Assembly (NCBI GenBank): GCA_026120035.1
Contig: JALRME010000024.1
Coordinates: 372,001-436,000 of the forward strand
Source: Coleophoma eucalyptorum
Taxonomy: Eukaryota > Ascomycota > Leotiomycetes > Helotiales > Dermateaceae
DNA: 64,000 bases
Direction: 5' to 3'
In this document: positions 22,000 through 32,788 of the stretch, piece by piece
Layout: every line of letters begins with the position of its first letter
How positions within the stretch are numbered: position 1 is the first letter of the stretch
Made by a program: the position numbers and the translations under genes
Notes under the pieces: generated by a model
What the model was told of the DNA's origin: nothing
The model's database searches: none
What the model saw: the letters and a program-made list of their open reading frames with translations, nothing else

Positions 22000-23814
22000 T
22001 TACTTTCTCCAGCCTATACGACCAAATCCACGCTGAGCAAGTTCCCGTTTGGCAGCGCCGTCCTGAAACTCTGCAGCGCCATCAATAGCAGAAGAACCGG
22101 ATGATTGAAGCTTGCTGCTCGGATTGTTGCCGATAAACTTCAATAATAATGTCATGACGATACTGCTGAGGATACTGAGGCACAATATACCAATCATGGT
22201 TAAGTTACTCTTCCGGTATTGGAGAGGTCCTTTCTTCGCATCTTCAGGCCAGCCGGTATATAGAGCGTAAGTCGTTGTGACACTTCCCAGATTTCCTAGG
22301 CCGGAAACCAGAGCTGCCGCTGCTGCGACACCGACTTCGCCATGACGACGTTGGAAGATCTCGTTCGCCCATGTCATGCAGATTGGTACCGTGGGACCGA
22401 GACCGAAACCAACCATGAGAAGTCCTCCGTAGCGTGCCCAAGGAAGGGAGTGTGGTGCGAAAGTGGTGGTGAGGAGACCTGCGATCTGAATGCATACAGC
22501 TGCAGAGAAGAAGACTGCTCGATGGTGGTGGAAGCGATCAGAGATGGGCGTTACGATTAAAATGGCGATTAGATCCATCTGGTTATATTAGCTTGATTGT
22601 CTATGGTCGGCTTGTCAACTTACAATCCAGATTGGTGCGAACAGCAGACTGAGCGTCACGCCGGAAAAGCTCGAATCGATACCTTGGATGATCACAGTTC
22701 CGTACAACTGGGTACCAATGCCTACACCGACGACTCCAAAGTACATGAGCGTCAAAGGCCACAAACGCCAATCGAGCAAGACTGCTACAAGGTCCTTCAT
22801 TCCCCAAGGTCTGGGGTGATAAACCCTGGTCAAGTCTTGGTAATGAATCTCGGCATCTTCGCCCTCGAGTACCGGTGGAGTAGATGGAAGCCATTTCATG
22901 AAACCGTTTTTGACTCTAGCCTCTCCAGGTGGAAGGGGACGATCTGGTAACCACCAAAGGAGAATGAAACCGAGCACAATAGCGCAGAGGCCATACAGCA
23001 GGAACATCCATTGGAAACCCACCAGGCCGCTTAAGCCGTCCATCTTCTGAAAACCAGCAGAGACCAGGCCAACAACCGCAGCAGAGACTTGCGCTGCAGT
23101 GAAATAATAGCCAATTCTTTTCCCCGTGCGAGAAGGTGGGTAAAAGAGGGTAAGGTAGTAAGACATTCCCGGCCACATGCCAGCAATCACGACTCCAAGG
23201 AGGAAACGCAAGAAGCTGGATTCTTGTCAGAGGCAACTCGCCAAAATGTCTAGTCCATGACTTACAGAAGACTCCATGCAGCCTTCACAGCAGCAAAACA
23301 AGCACCGATGATTCCAACAGCGATTACAATTCTGGACATCCACACTCTAGGGCTCAATCGCGTCATGACCAAGTTCGAGGGAAGATCGAAGAGCACATAT
23401 GCGACATAGAATAGTGCCAAGGCCGTAGAGGTCTGCTTAGATGACAGATGCAAAACCTGCATGAGGTCGTGACCAGAGGACGCATTCATCGTCTGCGCAA
23501 GACCAACATTGGATCGAATCGCGGAGCAAAGGAAGTATAGGACCCAAAAGGCTACATGCTAGATTAGAGCTAGGTTTCAAGGCACTTGGACGACAGACAT
23601 ACCTGGAATGATTCGGCGATCGATTTTCCTGGATAGTGTGAGCAATAGGATCAACTGCAAAACTCTTACATATAAAAGTCCCATACCTATAGACTTTCTC
23701 AATCCGTTGAAGTTCCATGTCGTTCTGCTCAATATCCTGCGCGTGCAGTTCATTGCAGCTCTCCGCGGCGGGGTGATCATCGCGAATGCCCTTAGCTCCA
23801 TGAACATCTTCCAT
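22000..23814 (-). CDS. MFS transporter, anion:cation symporter (DAL5-like) family
   Basis: The gene has five exons, complement(22000..22578, 22624..23215, 23266..23551, 23603..23628, 23687..23814), giving 536 aa. The ATG is at 23814; a GTG further upstream is not used. It includes a 26-nt exon. The protein has about 12 transmembrane helices, opening with RKIDRRIIPAFWVLYFLCSA, typical of the ACS family of allantoate, vitamin and carboxylate permeases. FLLGVVIAGMWPGMSYYL and WWLPDRP are also typical. The central loop lies after WLPDRPLPPGEARV. The usual DR pair of helix 1 is changed (SAIRSN). It should be a proton-coupled uptake carrier at the plasma membrane; the substrate cannot be inferred. 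All four introns are 45-58 nt. Confidence 0.88.
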
Positions 23815-24699
23815 CTTGACTGAGTTGCAATGGGAGCGCGTGCTACCAGCTTTTGATGCAATGTCCACGAAGCAGATATACCTGGAGCAATATATATATG
23901 GGGGCTGTCCCTGAGAAGGAACTTGTAGATGACAAGAGAGAAGAAAGCTGGAGGCCGGAGAGAAATATTTTAGCCAAGGAGCTGTGGTAGCGCCTAAGCT
24001 CGGCCTGCGACCCCACTAAGGAGCTCTCTGATTCAGTCTAGCTTGCTCAACAAAGCCTAGACACGTTCTTGTGCAGCTTGGAAGACGTCGAACTGCAGAT
24101 TCGCAGCTTTCCTGTCGCCATTTCATCCTCGTGGGTTTTGCATGTATTTCACACGTATTTCGCACAAGTCCATTTGCTGTTGTGAGAAAAATCCCTACTC
24201 TTGAGCAGGCCGAATCGGTAGCTGAATGGCATCATCAATTCTGTGACATCTGCTACTCCAGGTCATCGCTACCCCACTACAGCGTAACTCAAGCTCTCAT
24301 CCTTGTATCAAAATCTGGCCACCCTCGGACCAGACCTAGATTCCTGGCAAACCGACCTCTTTGTGCCAACCACGTAAGGCTATTACGCTCTCACTTGCTC
24401 ACCGCTCAGGACTCAATCTTTTGCGCAGTCTTGGTATTTTACAGCATTTATCAACGGATCGTTCTTGGGTATTTTATGGCTTATATGGCAGCCAGTAAGC
24501 AGCCGGGTGTGGGTCCGAGATAGGATCAATGTATATCTACATAAGCTACACTGTTCGCGACTCGCGCACTACTGTTTCGTTATTAACAGCCAAGAGAAGC
24601 TGAACCATAATGGTTAAAGCTGGCCATACTAGAAACTTTACAAACTCCACAGCGCTTCAACAAAAATAGAAAATCAGCGCACTGATTCGTGTTACTACC
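23815..24699. other. Intergenic, promoter of the DAL5-like transporter
   Basis: This 0.9-kb spacer lies between two minus-strand transporter genes. A 150-codon open frame at 24071-24523 begins with GTG and shows no domain. No gene is called. Confidence 0.5.
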
Positions 24700-27074
24700 T
24701 CAATCCCTCTTCGCGGCAGCTACCACCTGTTCTCTCTCGTCAAAAGTATTCACATTCGTGTCAGCGAAGTGCCTTGCTTTGATGCCTTTCGCAAAGAGGA
24801 GATCGATCTCGTCAAAAGTCCTGTCCTTGGTCTCTGGCAAGCGGAAGTAAGCCCAGATGAAAGTCAGGAGTCCCGTAGATCCCCAGACGAAGCCAGTAAA
24901 CCCTTTGATATTCCACTTTAATGGGTTTAAGAAGTATGGCTCAAGCGTACGTGCTATTACAGAAGCGAGGTAGTATGCGTTCCGTGCAAGAACAATTGTC
25001 TTTTGTCGCAATCGAGTAGAGCCAATTTCAGCTGGCAATGCCCATCCTAGTTGGCCTACTGATAGCTGGAAGCAAAATGTCCACAGCATTGTAAATGCGC
25101 CTTGTGCATGAAGAAGTGATCCAGACCTTTCTCGATGTGCATTTGCACCTATTTGGAGGAATCCGATAATAAACAGAAAGGTTGTCATTGTTGCTGTTCC
25201 AATGAGGTAAATCTTTCGGCGACCGAATCGTGGAAGTAAGATGAACCAATTACCTAGTTGAAATGTTAGGAAGAGCTCCTATCTTGTTCGTGAAAAGTAC
25301 TCACAGAGAGTGCCAAAAAGAGCCATACCAGTTGAGCCGACGTTGAGCTACAGCATTATTAGCCAGTATCATACATGGAAAAGAAAACATACTCGGTAGG
25401 TCTGGGTTGAATCAAAGCCAATTTGTTGAAAGAAATAGGTCGAATTATAGGCAAAAAGGCTTCCTACGAAGACCTGTCCCGCAAAGCACATGCAACTGAT
25501 CTCGGTACGTCGGCGTTCCACGCCTCTGAAGCAGTCAAGATAGGAAGTACCAGCGGTCAGCTCTTGTTCAATATTATTGGTATGCACGATCACAGCAAGA
25601 GCTTGCTTTGGGTCAAGGCCAGCGGACGATCTCTGAAGTCTTCGGATTGACTTCTCGGCTTCGTCTAGGCGGCCTTTGCGAACCTGTGTTCTCTTTTAGC
25701 CGGGTTTTCGAAGAAGCAAGAGACACTCACTAAATGCCATGGCGACTCAGGACTGAAGATCAGGATTGGAATCAAGACCAAGGGCCAGGCCCATTGTATA
25801 GCAAAAGGAATGCGGTATGCCCATTGCCAGGTTTTTTTATCAACAAATGCACTGAGTACGCCAGCTGCTATAAGTTGTCCCATGATAAAGCACCTGATTT
25901 AGGGGTCAGCCAGAAATCTATGATAGCAGTTTGCGCCCGTACATATTTGTGTATGAAGTAAGATACACTCGCAATGGTAAGGGAAGAACTTCAGAGGCAT
26001 ATGCTGGAGCAGTGGTAGCAAAAATGCCCTGAAATCCATATGTTAGTACTTAGTAAAGTTATAGCAGTTTCTGCTCCCGTTTGTTGAATGGAAAACACTT
26101 ACCCAAGGCAAACCGCACATAATCTCTCCTACCAAGAGGACAACGAGGTTCTCAGCAAAAACTGTCATGAAGATGAATGCTGTTAGCACAACGAGTGCGC
26201 CGAGTAATACGCGCTTTTGTCCAAACATCGAAACAAGGTAGCCGTTTAAAAGTGCGCCTTTATTTGTTAGTTATGCACTTGCTCTGGAAACTTGACATAC
26301 CAAAGAAAGCTCCAATTCCTCCCGAATTACCCAATGCAGATTGCCATTCCTGTCGCAGAATAACTCAGCATGTGATCATGGATACATGTAGGCATGGTAG
26401 TTGTGCAAGTCTGTATGACTTAGAATGTTTTGGTGACCTAGGGAATATTTTGTCTTCATCAAGAGTATCCAGTGATCAAGTATTATGTATTTACAAAACC
26501 AATTCATAGAGTCTTTTGAACATGGCTTCTGGAGGTCATATCAAGAGGAAGGATACAGAACACCCTGACAAATGTGGAGAGTGGCTTACTGCAGTAATCT
26601 GATAATTTTTCGTAGTTGAAACATAAACACCATAATTCCGAGCAAATGCTGGATCTATGACGCATCAGGCGGATTATCCCAGATATTTGAGAAATGAAAA
26701 GATACATACATGCATAAAAATTGCCGATTAGGATAGTCTATGTTTAGTCAGTCTTGATTGTCTCGTACACTTTAAGTACTGCAATGCTGTGAATTCTTGA
26801 AATACGACAAGCAACATGGTCATCTGGTAAAATGAGATTCACGAACATCATATCCTTCCATCACAACACACATTGACACCATAAGACACCAGAAAACGGC
26901 CATAGGATGGGTTTTGATAGCTTCAAGAGGGGTCATGTCATGCTCGTTCTTCACACCATCTTGAGCATACTCATCGAGAACGTCGCCTCTCAACTTTTCA
27001 TCAAGGGTGGTCGTCGGTACAATCTCCAGGTTTTCACCCATCTCAGTAGATTTAGGCGGCACGGTCATTGCCAT
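24700..27074 (-). CDS. MFS sugar porter, alpha-glucoside/maltose permease type
   Basis: The gene has ten exons: complement(24700..25253, 25305..25347, 25393..25683, 25731..25893, 25943..26028, 26103..26257, 26301..26349, 26590..26654, 26710..26737, 26847..27074), giving 553 aa. All junctions keep frame and rebuild sugar-porter motifs. These are VVMEGYD/TILIGNFYAYPAF in helix 1, GAFFGALLNGYLVSMFGQKR, PAYASEVLPLPLRVYL, FSPESPWHLVRKGR, PRFGRRKIYL and the C-terminal LPETKDRTFDEID. This set is typical of fungal maltose and alpha-glucoside permeases. Intron 3 is unusually long (240 nt); the rest are 44-108 nt. It is divergent from the alpha-galactosidase gene, so an alpha-galactoside such as melibiose or raffinose is a plausible but unproven substrate. 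Confidence 0.9.
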
Positions 27075-27862
27075 AGTGAAGATAAGTCTCGAGGAGCAGG
27101 TGGGAAGTGCGGTGTAGCGAGCTTCGAGAGAGGAGCGTATGGTTGGGAGTTCGCATCTTTATAGAAACAAAGTAGTTGTGTACTTAGTCTCCTGACTTGG
27201 CTTATCTTACAAGCGGAATCCAACATGCAAAGATAATGAGAATAATCCTCGGTTCTCACCTACTCCTCCCCATCTTCGGTGCTGCTTACCCCGTGGGGAA
27301 CACTTGCCTCCATATCGCGCCTAATGCATGAGAGGATCTGGGTTGATTGGACAAACGGTCCATCGTACCCCGAGGGGGATCTTGGAGGTCTTGGAGGTCA
27401 TTATTTCTGACACCGACCGAGACCTTGCACACCTACAAGACAATTTCCATTGGTTGCTGCTGAAATCTTTCACGGTCTCGAAGAACAGGGTCAAGAAGAG
27501 AACGGGTCTCGGCATCGCAAAAGCTTCGACTCGGCAATTGCCAGCCTTGCCCCCGCAGCGGCGGCTTTGACTGCGCTTTTCATTGCTCTTCATTCGCTCG
27601 TCTCCTCTGGTACCTTGGTACCATCAAGGGAGAGTTGCAGCCTTGTAAGTGCGGCGAATGGACATCGTCATAGCTGGGCCCTGAGTTCCACAGCCTTGTG
27701 TTGTTGCATATTCGCAGGTGGGGTTTGGTTGAGCTCAACCTCCCATTCTCTCTCCTTTTCCCTTTATCTTTCCACCGCGTTTCTTAACTTTGTAATCCGG
27801 TTAACATGGACCGACAATCTGGACATCAATTGAGGTCGATTAGTACTTGCAGCAGCGTCAAG
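27075..27862. promoter_or_regulatory. Divergent promoter of sugar porter and alpha-galactosidase
   Basis: This 788-bp region serves both genes. Visible elements are two GTGGGG sites at 27293-27298 and 27719-27724, matching the CreA/Mig1 consensus SYGGRG. There is a perfect 14-bp palindrome at 27727-27740 and two GGTACC hexamers close together near 27609-27622. Carbon-catabolite control is inferred from motif and context. Confidence 0.5.
27727..27740. promoter_or_regulatory. 14-bp perfect palindrome GGTTGAGCTCAACC
   Basis: The sequence equals its own reverse complement. It lies 123 bp upstream of the preferred alpha-galactosidase ATG and directly after a GTGGGG site. It may be a dimeric factor site or chance; position is the main argument. 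Confidence 0.35.
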
Positions 27863-29675
27863 ATGCCATCTTTGAACCCATTGATGACAAGCCGCCCAAC
27901 ACGGCTGAGCCGCTTTACTGGGCCGGGTCTTCTCTTCTCTGCCATTGTTTTGCTCTCAATGTTCGCAGGAAGTGTATCAGCCATTAACAATGGGCTTGCT
28001 AGAGTTCCCCAGATGGGATGGGTATGATCTTTCGTCGTAGAGACGACCAAATTATATTAAGTTGTTGGCAGAATTCTTGGAATGCTTTCGCGTGCAACGT
28101 CTACGAATCGCTGGTGCTCGATCATGCCAAACTCATCGTTGAAACCGGACTGAGAGACGTCGGATACGAGTATCTTGTGTTAGATGACTGCTGGAGCGGT
28201 GGACGGGATGAGAAGGGATTCCTATACCCGAATGCTAAAAAGTTCCCCCGAGGCATGCAGTTTCTGGCAGACGATCTTCACGACAAAGGCATGCTATTTG
28301 GGATGTACTCTAGTGCCGTACGTATTTGTTTACCTTCCTGCTTTGGAGGCTGGTAGAAGTCGTCTCCTTCGGATGCAACCAATTCTTGCTCTTTTCACCA
28401 TAACAAGCTACTTGTAATCAATAACTGACTAGCTTTCTGATTGTGTAGGGTGCAATGACTTGTGCTCGTGATGAAGGTTCACTGGATCATGAAACTGAAG
28501 ATGCTCAAGTATGGGCGAGTTGGGGTGTTGATTACCTGAAATACGATAACTGCTTTAATCAGGGAAGATTCGGAACACCCTTGATTACCTTTCAACGATT
28601 TGAGGCAATGTGGAAAGCGATAAATGCTACAGGAAGACCAATGCTTTATAGTTTGTGCAATTGGGGCGAGGATTCTACCCATGCGGTAAGTATGGAAACC
28701 TGCCTGCTGAAATTTAACTGACGTAGGTTAGTGGGCCAATGGCATATCAAACTCATGGAGAATGTCCGGCGACATCTATGACTACTTCACAAGACCGGAT
28801 GATCTCTGTAGTTGTGAAAATGCTCAAGATCCAATGTGCATCGCACCTGGGAAGCACTGTTCGGTGTTGAATATCATCAACAAACTCGCACCGTATGCAG
28901 ATCGAACAAAGCCTGGAAGTTGGGCAGACCTCGATATGCTAGAGGTCGGCAATGGTGGAATGACAGATGATGAGGTATGTCTTTACTTTATGTATGCGAA
29001 TAGTAGCTTACGATGTAGTACGTTGCCCATTTCTCACTATGGGCGGCATTGAACTCCCCTCTTCTCATGGGTAATGATTTACGCACTCTCACCGCTCCAG
29101 CACTTTCAATTCTCAATAATCCAGCTGTGATTGCAATTAACCAAGATCCTCTCGCAAAATCAGCCATTCGAATAAAGCGAGATGTAAATGTAAAGAAGGA
29201 TGAATACGGAGTTGGAGAAGCCCAGATCTGGAGCGGAAAACTCTTCGGCGGAGATCAAGTTGTTATCTTCTTGAATGCTGCAGATGAAGACCTAGAGATG
29301 AAGGCTTCACTAGAAGAGATCTTCATTCGAGAAACAGGAAAGGCTCCGCAGGCGCAGGAAGATTGGGATATATATGATCTGTGGGCAAATCGTATGAGTG
29401 ATACTGTAGCACAGAAAATCATCGACTCTCCGGAGAAATCCGCCACAATCTTGTCGGAGATTGATTGGTATAACTCGACGACCATGCCCTACAAAGAAGG
29501 TATTGAGAAAGGAGATGAGAGGTTATTCGGAAAGAAGATAGAGACACTCAAAGCGAGAACGATGTTTGTGAAGACTGTTAAGAGACACTCGGCGCAGATG
29601 TATAGGTTACGAAGTCCAAACCGTGGGGCTAGGAAGGACAATCTTCCAAGCGATGATAACCACGATGAGCTGTAA
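27863..29675 (+). CDS. Secreted alpha-galactosidase, glycoside hydrolase family 27
   Basis: The gene has five exons, 27863..28021, 28072..28317, 28449..28685, 28732..28974 and 29019..29675, giving 513 aa. The start at 27863 leaves a signal peptide (hydrophobic core LLFSAIVLLSMFAGSVSA) before INNGLARVPQMGWNSWN. An in-frame ATG at 27806 would add 19 residues. GH27 landmarks are MGWNSWNAF, YLVLDDCW, GMLFGMYSSAG, the nucleophile motif YLKYDNC, SLCNWGED/WANGISNSWRM, and WADLDMLEVGNGG, which holds the acid/base Asp. The C-terminal beta domain includes ALNSPLLMGNDLR and NQDPLAK. The enzyme removes terminal alpha-1,6-galactose from melibiose, raffinose-type sugars or galactomannan outside the cell. 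The last about 25 residues are polar and basic. It shares its promoter with a sugar porter. Confidence 0.95.
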
Positions 29676-29954
29676 ACATGTTGCAGTCGATGGAATATTG
29701 GGATTTGGAATCATATATAAATGTCTGTATCTAGAAACCAGTACATATAAACTCCGTAGGAGCTCGGCCGTTGAGCGTCGGCCTCAATTTATTCCGCCGT
29801 GGACCTTTCACGGACTAAAGTGACCAAATTGAGTAATACATTACCGCCTCAATCCCGTTATGAATCATTCACGAATTAAAAAGAGCAGTATATAACCTCA
29901 GTATCCAGAATAAAGAGAAATTAAGACAAGACCACTCACAATCACAACAAGAAG

Positions 29955-30356
29955 ATGTCTCAATCTACAGTCAAACACAGCAATCCGTCCAGCGTCGCCG
30001 CCTCACCTTACTACCACCACGTAAGCACCATCACAACACCATCCAAGATAATCTATACCGCAGGCCAAATCGGGCGCGACATAAATGGTACACTCGCAGC
30101 AACTTACGTCGAGCAAGTGAAACTCGCCCTCCAGAATCTTAAAGCATGTCTCGAATCTCAAGGTGCTGGACCTAAGGACATAGTCAAACTCACTTATTTC
30201 ATCGTCGGCTACGATTCGGCCACGAGAGATCACGCCGGTCCGATCTATGAGTTTCTCGGCGATAGCAGGCCGCCTACCACGTTGATTCCGGTTGTGGCTC
30301 TGGCGTTGCCCGGCTTGCTGTTCGAGATCGAGGCGGTTGCTAGTATGCCATTGTAG
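29955..30356 (+). CDS. Rid (YjgF/YER057c/UK114) family protein
   Basis: This is a single-exon gene of 133 aa from the ATG at 29955. Family segments are IIYTAGQIGRDINGT, YVEQVKLALQNLKACLESQGAG, DIVKLTYFIV and the C-terminal LALPGLLFEIEAVASMPL. Rid proteins form trimers, and the RidA branch hydrolyses reactive enamine/imine intermediates from amino-acid metabolism. By eye the position of the RidA catalytic arginine appears to be Thr (RPPTTLIPVV), so this is probably a non-RidA subgroup whose substrate is unknown. It sits 280 bp downstream of the alpha-galactosidase on the same strand and is followed by the U2 gene. Confidence 0.85.
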   Translation: MSQSTVKHSNPSSVAASPYYHHVSTITTPSKIIYTAGQIGRDINGTLAATYVEQVKLALQNLKACLESQGAGPKDIVKLTYFIVGYDSATRDHAGPIYEFLGDSRPPTTLIPVVALALPGLLFEIEAVASMPL

Positions 30357-30813
30357 GCTGGCTCTTGGGGAGAACCTGTAGAATTATTGCGTTGTAGTTG
30401 CATGGGTGGGGGATCTGGAAGGAACCCTTTATCAGTTTCAAGACACAGGATATTAAGTCCTCATTCTACAAAATTGTGGCGATTTAAACTTTACTATATA
30501 TGTAAACTACAGTAGAAAAGATAAGATGGAATTGCATGATGTCTAGTGACTCTGGGTATGACAATAAGACCTTTCCCGGATAGAGCAGATGTATTCTGAT
30601 ACCACATTAAATAATATTCTCCGGTCTCTCCTGAGAGTCTAAATCATCATCTTATTAGAGATTCATCCAGACGTAGGTTTGAATATTGCCCAGACGTTTC
30701 GATGTTGTTAGAACCTAGCAACGATGACTCTAATTACCAGGTCAGCTGATTCACTTTGATCAACCATCAAACATTCCCCGTGCTAGCAAGCGCACTAGCG
30801 CACCTCCAAAATC

Positions 30814-30820
30814 TATATAA
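30814..30820 (+). promoter_or_regulatory. TATA box of the U2 snRNA gene
   Basis: TATATAA lies about 50 bp upstream of the inferred U2 5' end, followed by a C/T-rich stretch at about 30830-30866. There is no protein frame here to explain such a strong core promoter. Confidence 0.5.
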
Positions 30821-30866
30821 GCGGAAGGTTTTCCCATCCTTTCCTCTTCTTTTTTCTTTTCTCTTT

Positions 30867-31050
30867 AGCTCTCTTTGCCTATTGGCTTAGATCAAGTGTA
30901 GTATCTGTTCTTTTCAGTTTAATCTCTGAAATGTTTCTAAGGAAACAATCAATGATTATACTTATTTTTGTTCCTCGAGATCAGTCCTCTGTGCTTGCGC
31001 ATGATTGTTCTCACTGTGTCCTCAGTATTACACTGCCTCTGAGAGACGCG
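30867..31050 (+). ncRNA. U2 spliceosomal snRNA
   Basis: The sequence from about 30867 matches the universally conserved U2 5' domain: CTCTTTGCCTATTGGCTTAG, then ATCAAGTGTAGTATCTGTTC and TTTTCAGTTTAATCTCTGA. GTAGTA at 30898-30903 is the branch-site pairing element; introns in this window carry matching CTRAY branch sites. A perfect hairpin GTTTC-TAAG-GAAAC at 30933-30946 fits stem IIb. The Sm site ATTTTTG is at 30964-30970. Stem-loop IV is CTCAGTATTACACTGCC plus the closing TCTGAG at about 31021-31043, mirroring the metazoan loop. Length is about 184 nt, close to human U2 (187) and far from the long yeast form. The ends are estimated by alignment from memory to within about 10 nt. It is transcribed by Pol II and acts in the U2 snRNP at pre-mRNA branch points. 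Confidence 0.93.
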
Positions 31051-31502
31051 ACCATTTTCATTGCGGGTTCTTGACTTTGTCAGAACTGTGAAGAAATTGG
31101 GAAATGTGACCTAGCAATATAATGTTTTGATTCGATGTTAATTGAGAGCATGGAAGCTGATATTGAGCTTAAGTGATTGTTTGCGCAAACTTTAAAAAGG
31201 AGCTCCAAGCTTTGACTCGATGCTGGAAGGTGGAAGCATCACGACGTGTATGTCAAAAAACGCGTTTGCACGTATGACCTAGAAACCATGATCTATTTAC
31301 CATCCATCATGCATGCCTAGCCAGCGCATGCGCAAGTATATGCTGTTGACTACACTGATATGCTAGTTTACTTTAAATCCCCTTGCGCATGTATCGATAG
31401 TTTATCAAATTCCAGAAAATTGACCTTTTTTTGACCACTCGTTCGTGCGCGTCGTGATATCACAAAGTGACGGCCAGACTCGCTCCACGCAACAATTAAA
31501 AA
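31051..31502. other. Intergenic between U2 and translin genes
   Basis: No gene is seen. A perfect palindrome GCGCATGCGC lies at 31324-31333, and TTGCGCATG recurs at about 31383 and inside U2 near 30995. Confidence 0.4.
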
Positions 31503-32378
31503 ATGGCAGACGCAACACCCATAGGAATGGTCGATCCTAGGATCTTCGAGGACCTTCAGACCAAGATCGATGAAGATGCCGAAGTGAGAGAGCAGATCAG
31601 AGTCATCCTGACGGCCTTGGAGCGTCAAGGTCGCAGCACCCAGTCGATTCTCTCCAGAGCGCATTCCACCCCCTCCGCACAACGTAGATTTCTCCCCAGC
31701 CTATGCTCAGCTGCAGCGCTGATTCTTCATAGTCAAGCCGGTCATCGAGTCTGCAGAGAACAGCATCCGACTCGAGATCGAGAGTGTTAGCAAGCTATCC
31801 GAAGTAGCATCCAAGCACCCATATTACAAGTACGCAGCCTAGCACGCCGTCGAGCAAGCTCTGACAGTTCCAGATACAATGGCATGTGGAGTCGAGATGT
31901 CCAAAATGCCATTACATCGATCCTCCTGTGCGGATGGCTCGGTGGCATGGCGATGACTGGCAAGCCAGCTGAGGCCGGAAAACTTCTCACGATCGAGGAG
32001 GTGGGAGAGGTCATGAATGGTAGCTATGGCATTCCCCTCTTCACTTGGGCATCTACTGATGCATGTATAGTTCCTGTCAACCTCAAGGACCGCGATGCCT
32101 TCCACATCTCCATCGAAGAGTACCTTCAATCTTTAATCTCCGTCATTGACGAGCTTGCGCGACTGGCCATCAACTCCGTCACTCTTGGAGACTACCAGCG
32201 CCCTCTTCAAATCAGCCAGTTCGTCAAGGATATACATGCTGGTTTCCAGATCCTGAACCTCAAGAACGATTCTTTGAGAAGACGAAGTGATAGCATCAAG
32301 TACAGCGTCAAGAAGATTGAGGATATCGTATACGATCTTTCACTCCGTAACCTAGTACCAAAAGCTGGTGCTTCATAA
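31503..32378 (+). CDS. Translin
   Basis: The gene has four exons, 31503..31683, 31733..31829, 31874..32019 and 32071..32378, giving 243 aa (human translin 228). All introns are 44-51 nt with CTGAY branch sites. Helical translin segments are LERQGRSTQSILSRAH, IESVSKLSEVASKHPYYK, WSRDVQNAITSILLCGW, FHISIEEYLQSLISVIDELA and RLAINSVTLGDYQRPLQIS, then the very typical FQILNLKNDSLRRRSD and IKYSVKKIEDIVYDLSLR. Translin binds single-stranded nucleic acid as an octamer and with TRAX forms C3PO. Intron 3 (51 nt) has no stop and keeps frame, so an intron-retained form with 17 extra residues (260 aa) is possible. The spliced form aligns better with the family. Confidence 0.92.
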
Positions 32379-32788
32379 GGCCTGGGGCACGAATGACACG
32401 GAGAGCAGTAGTGATAACCACACTGTACGGGTATAGGTATAGGTCACTATTATGGACTTACTAAAGGAGTTTTGGAGGGAATAAAAAGTATATATCAAAA
32501 ATCAGAATCAAAATCTGATCGGTATTGTCAGAAAGGTTATCACAACGACAAAAGTTGATGTCAAGCTATCAAAAAGTACCAATAAGCTTCGCATAAGGGA
32601 AGCATACTCATAGCTCTTCAGACTCAAGAAAGACAATACTACCTAGTAGTCTATGTCTCCCCAATTTCATCATACAGTGACGCATTTGCCATCTCGAAAA
32701 GTCCCAAAATAGCTAGCGCGCAAGCGGCCGCCCATGAACCCCAAACCCCATGAACTTTCTTGAACAGCGCGCGTCACAGCAACGAACC

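Noticed and set aside
24071..24523. 150-codon plus-strand frame
   Set aside because: It starts with GTG, shows no domain and lies in the promoter of a transporter gene.
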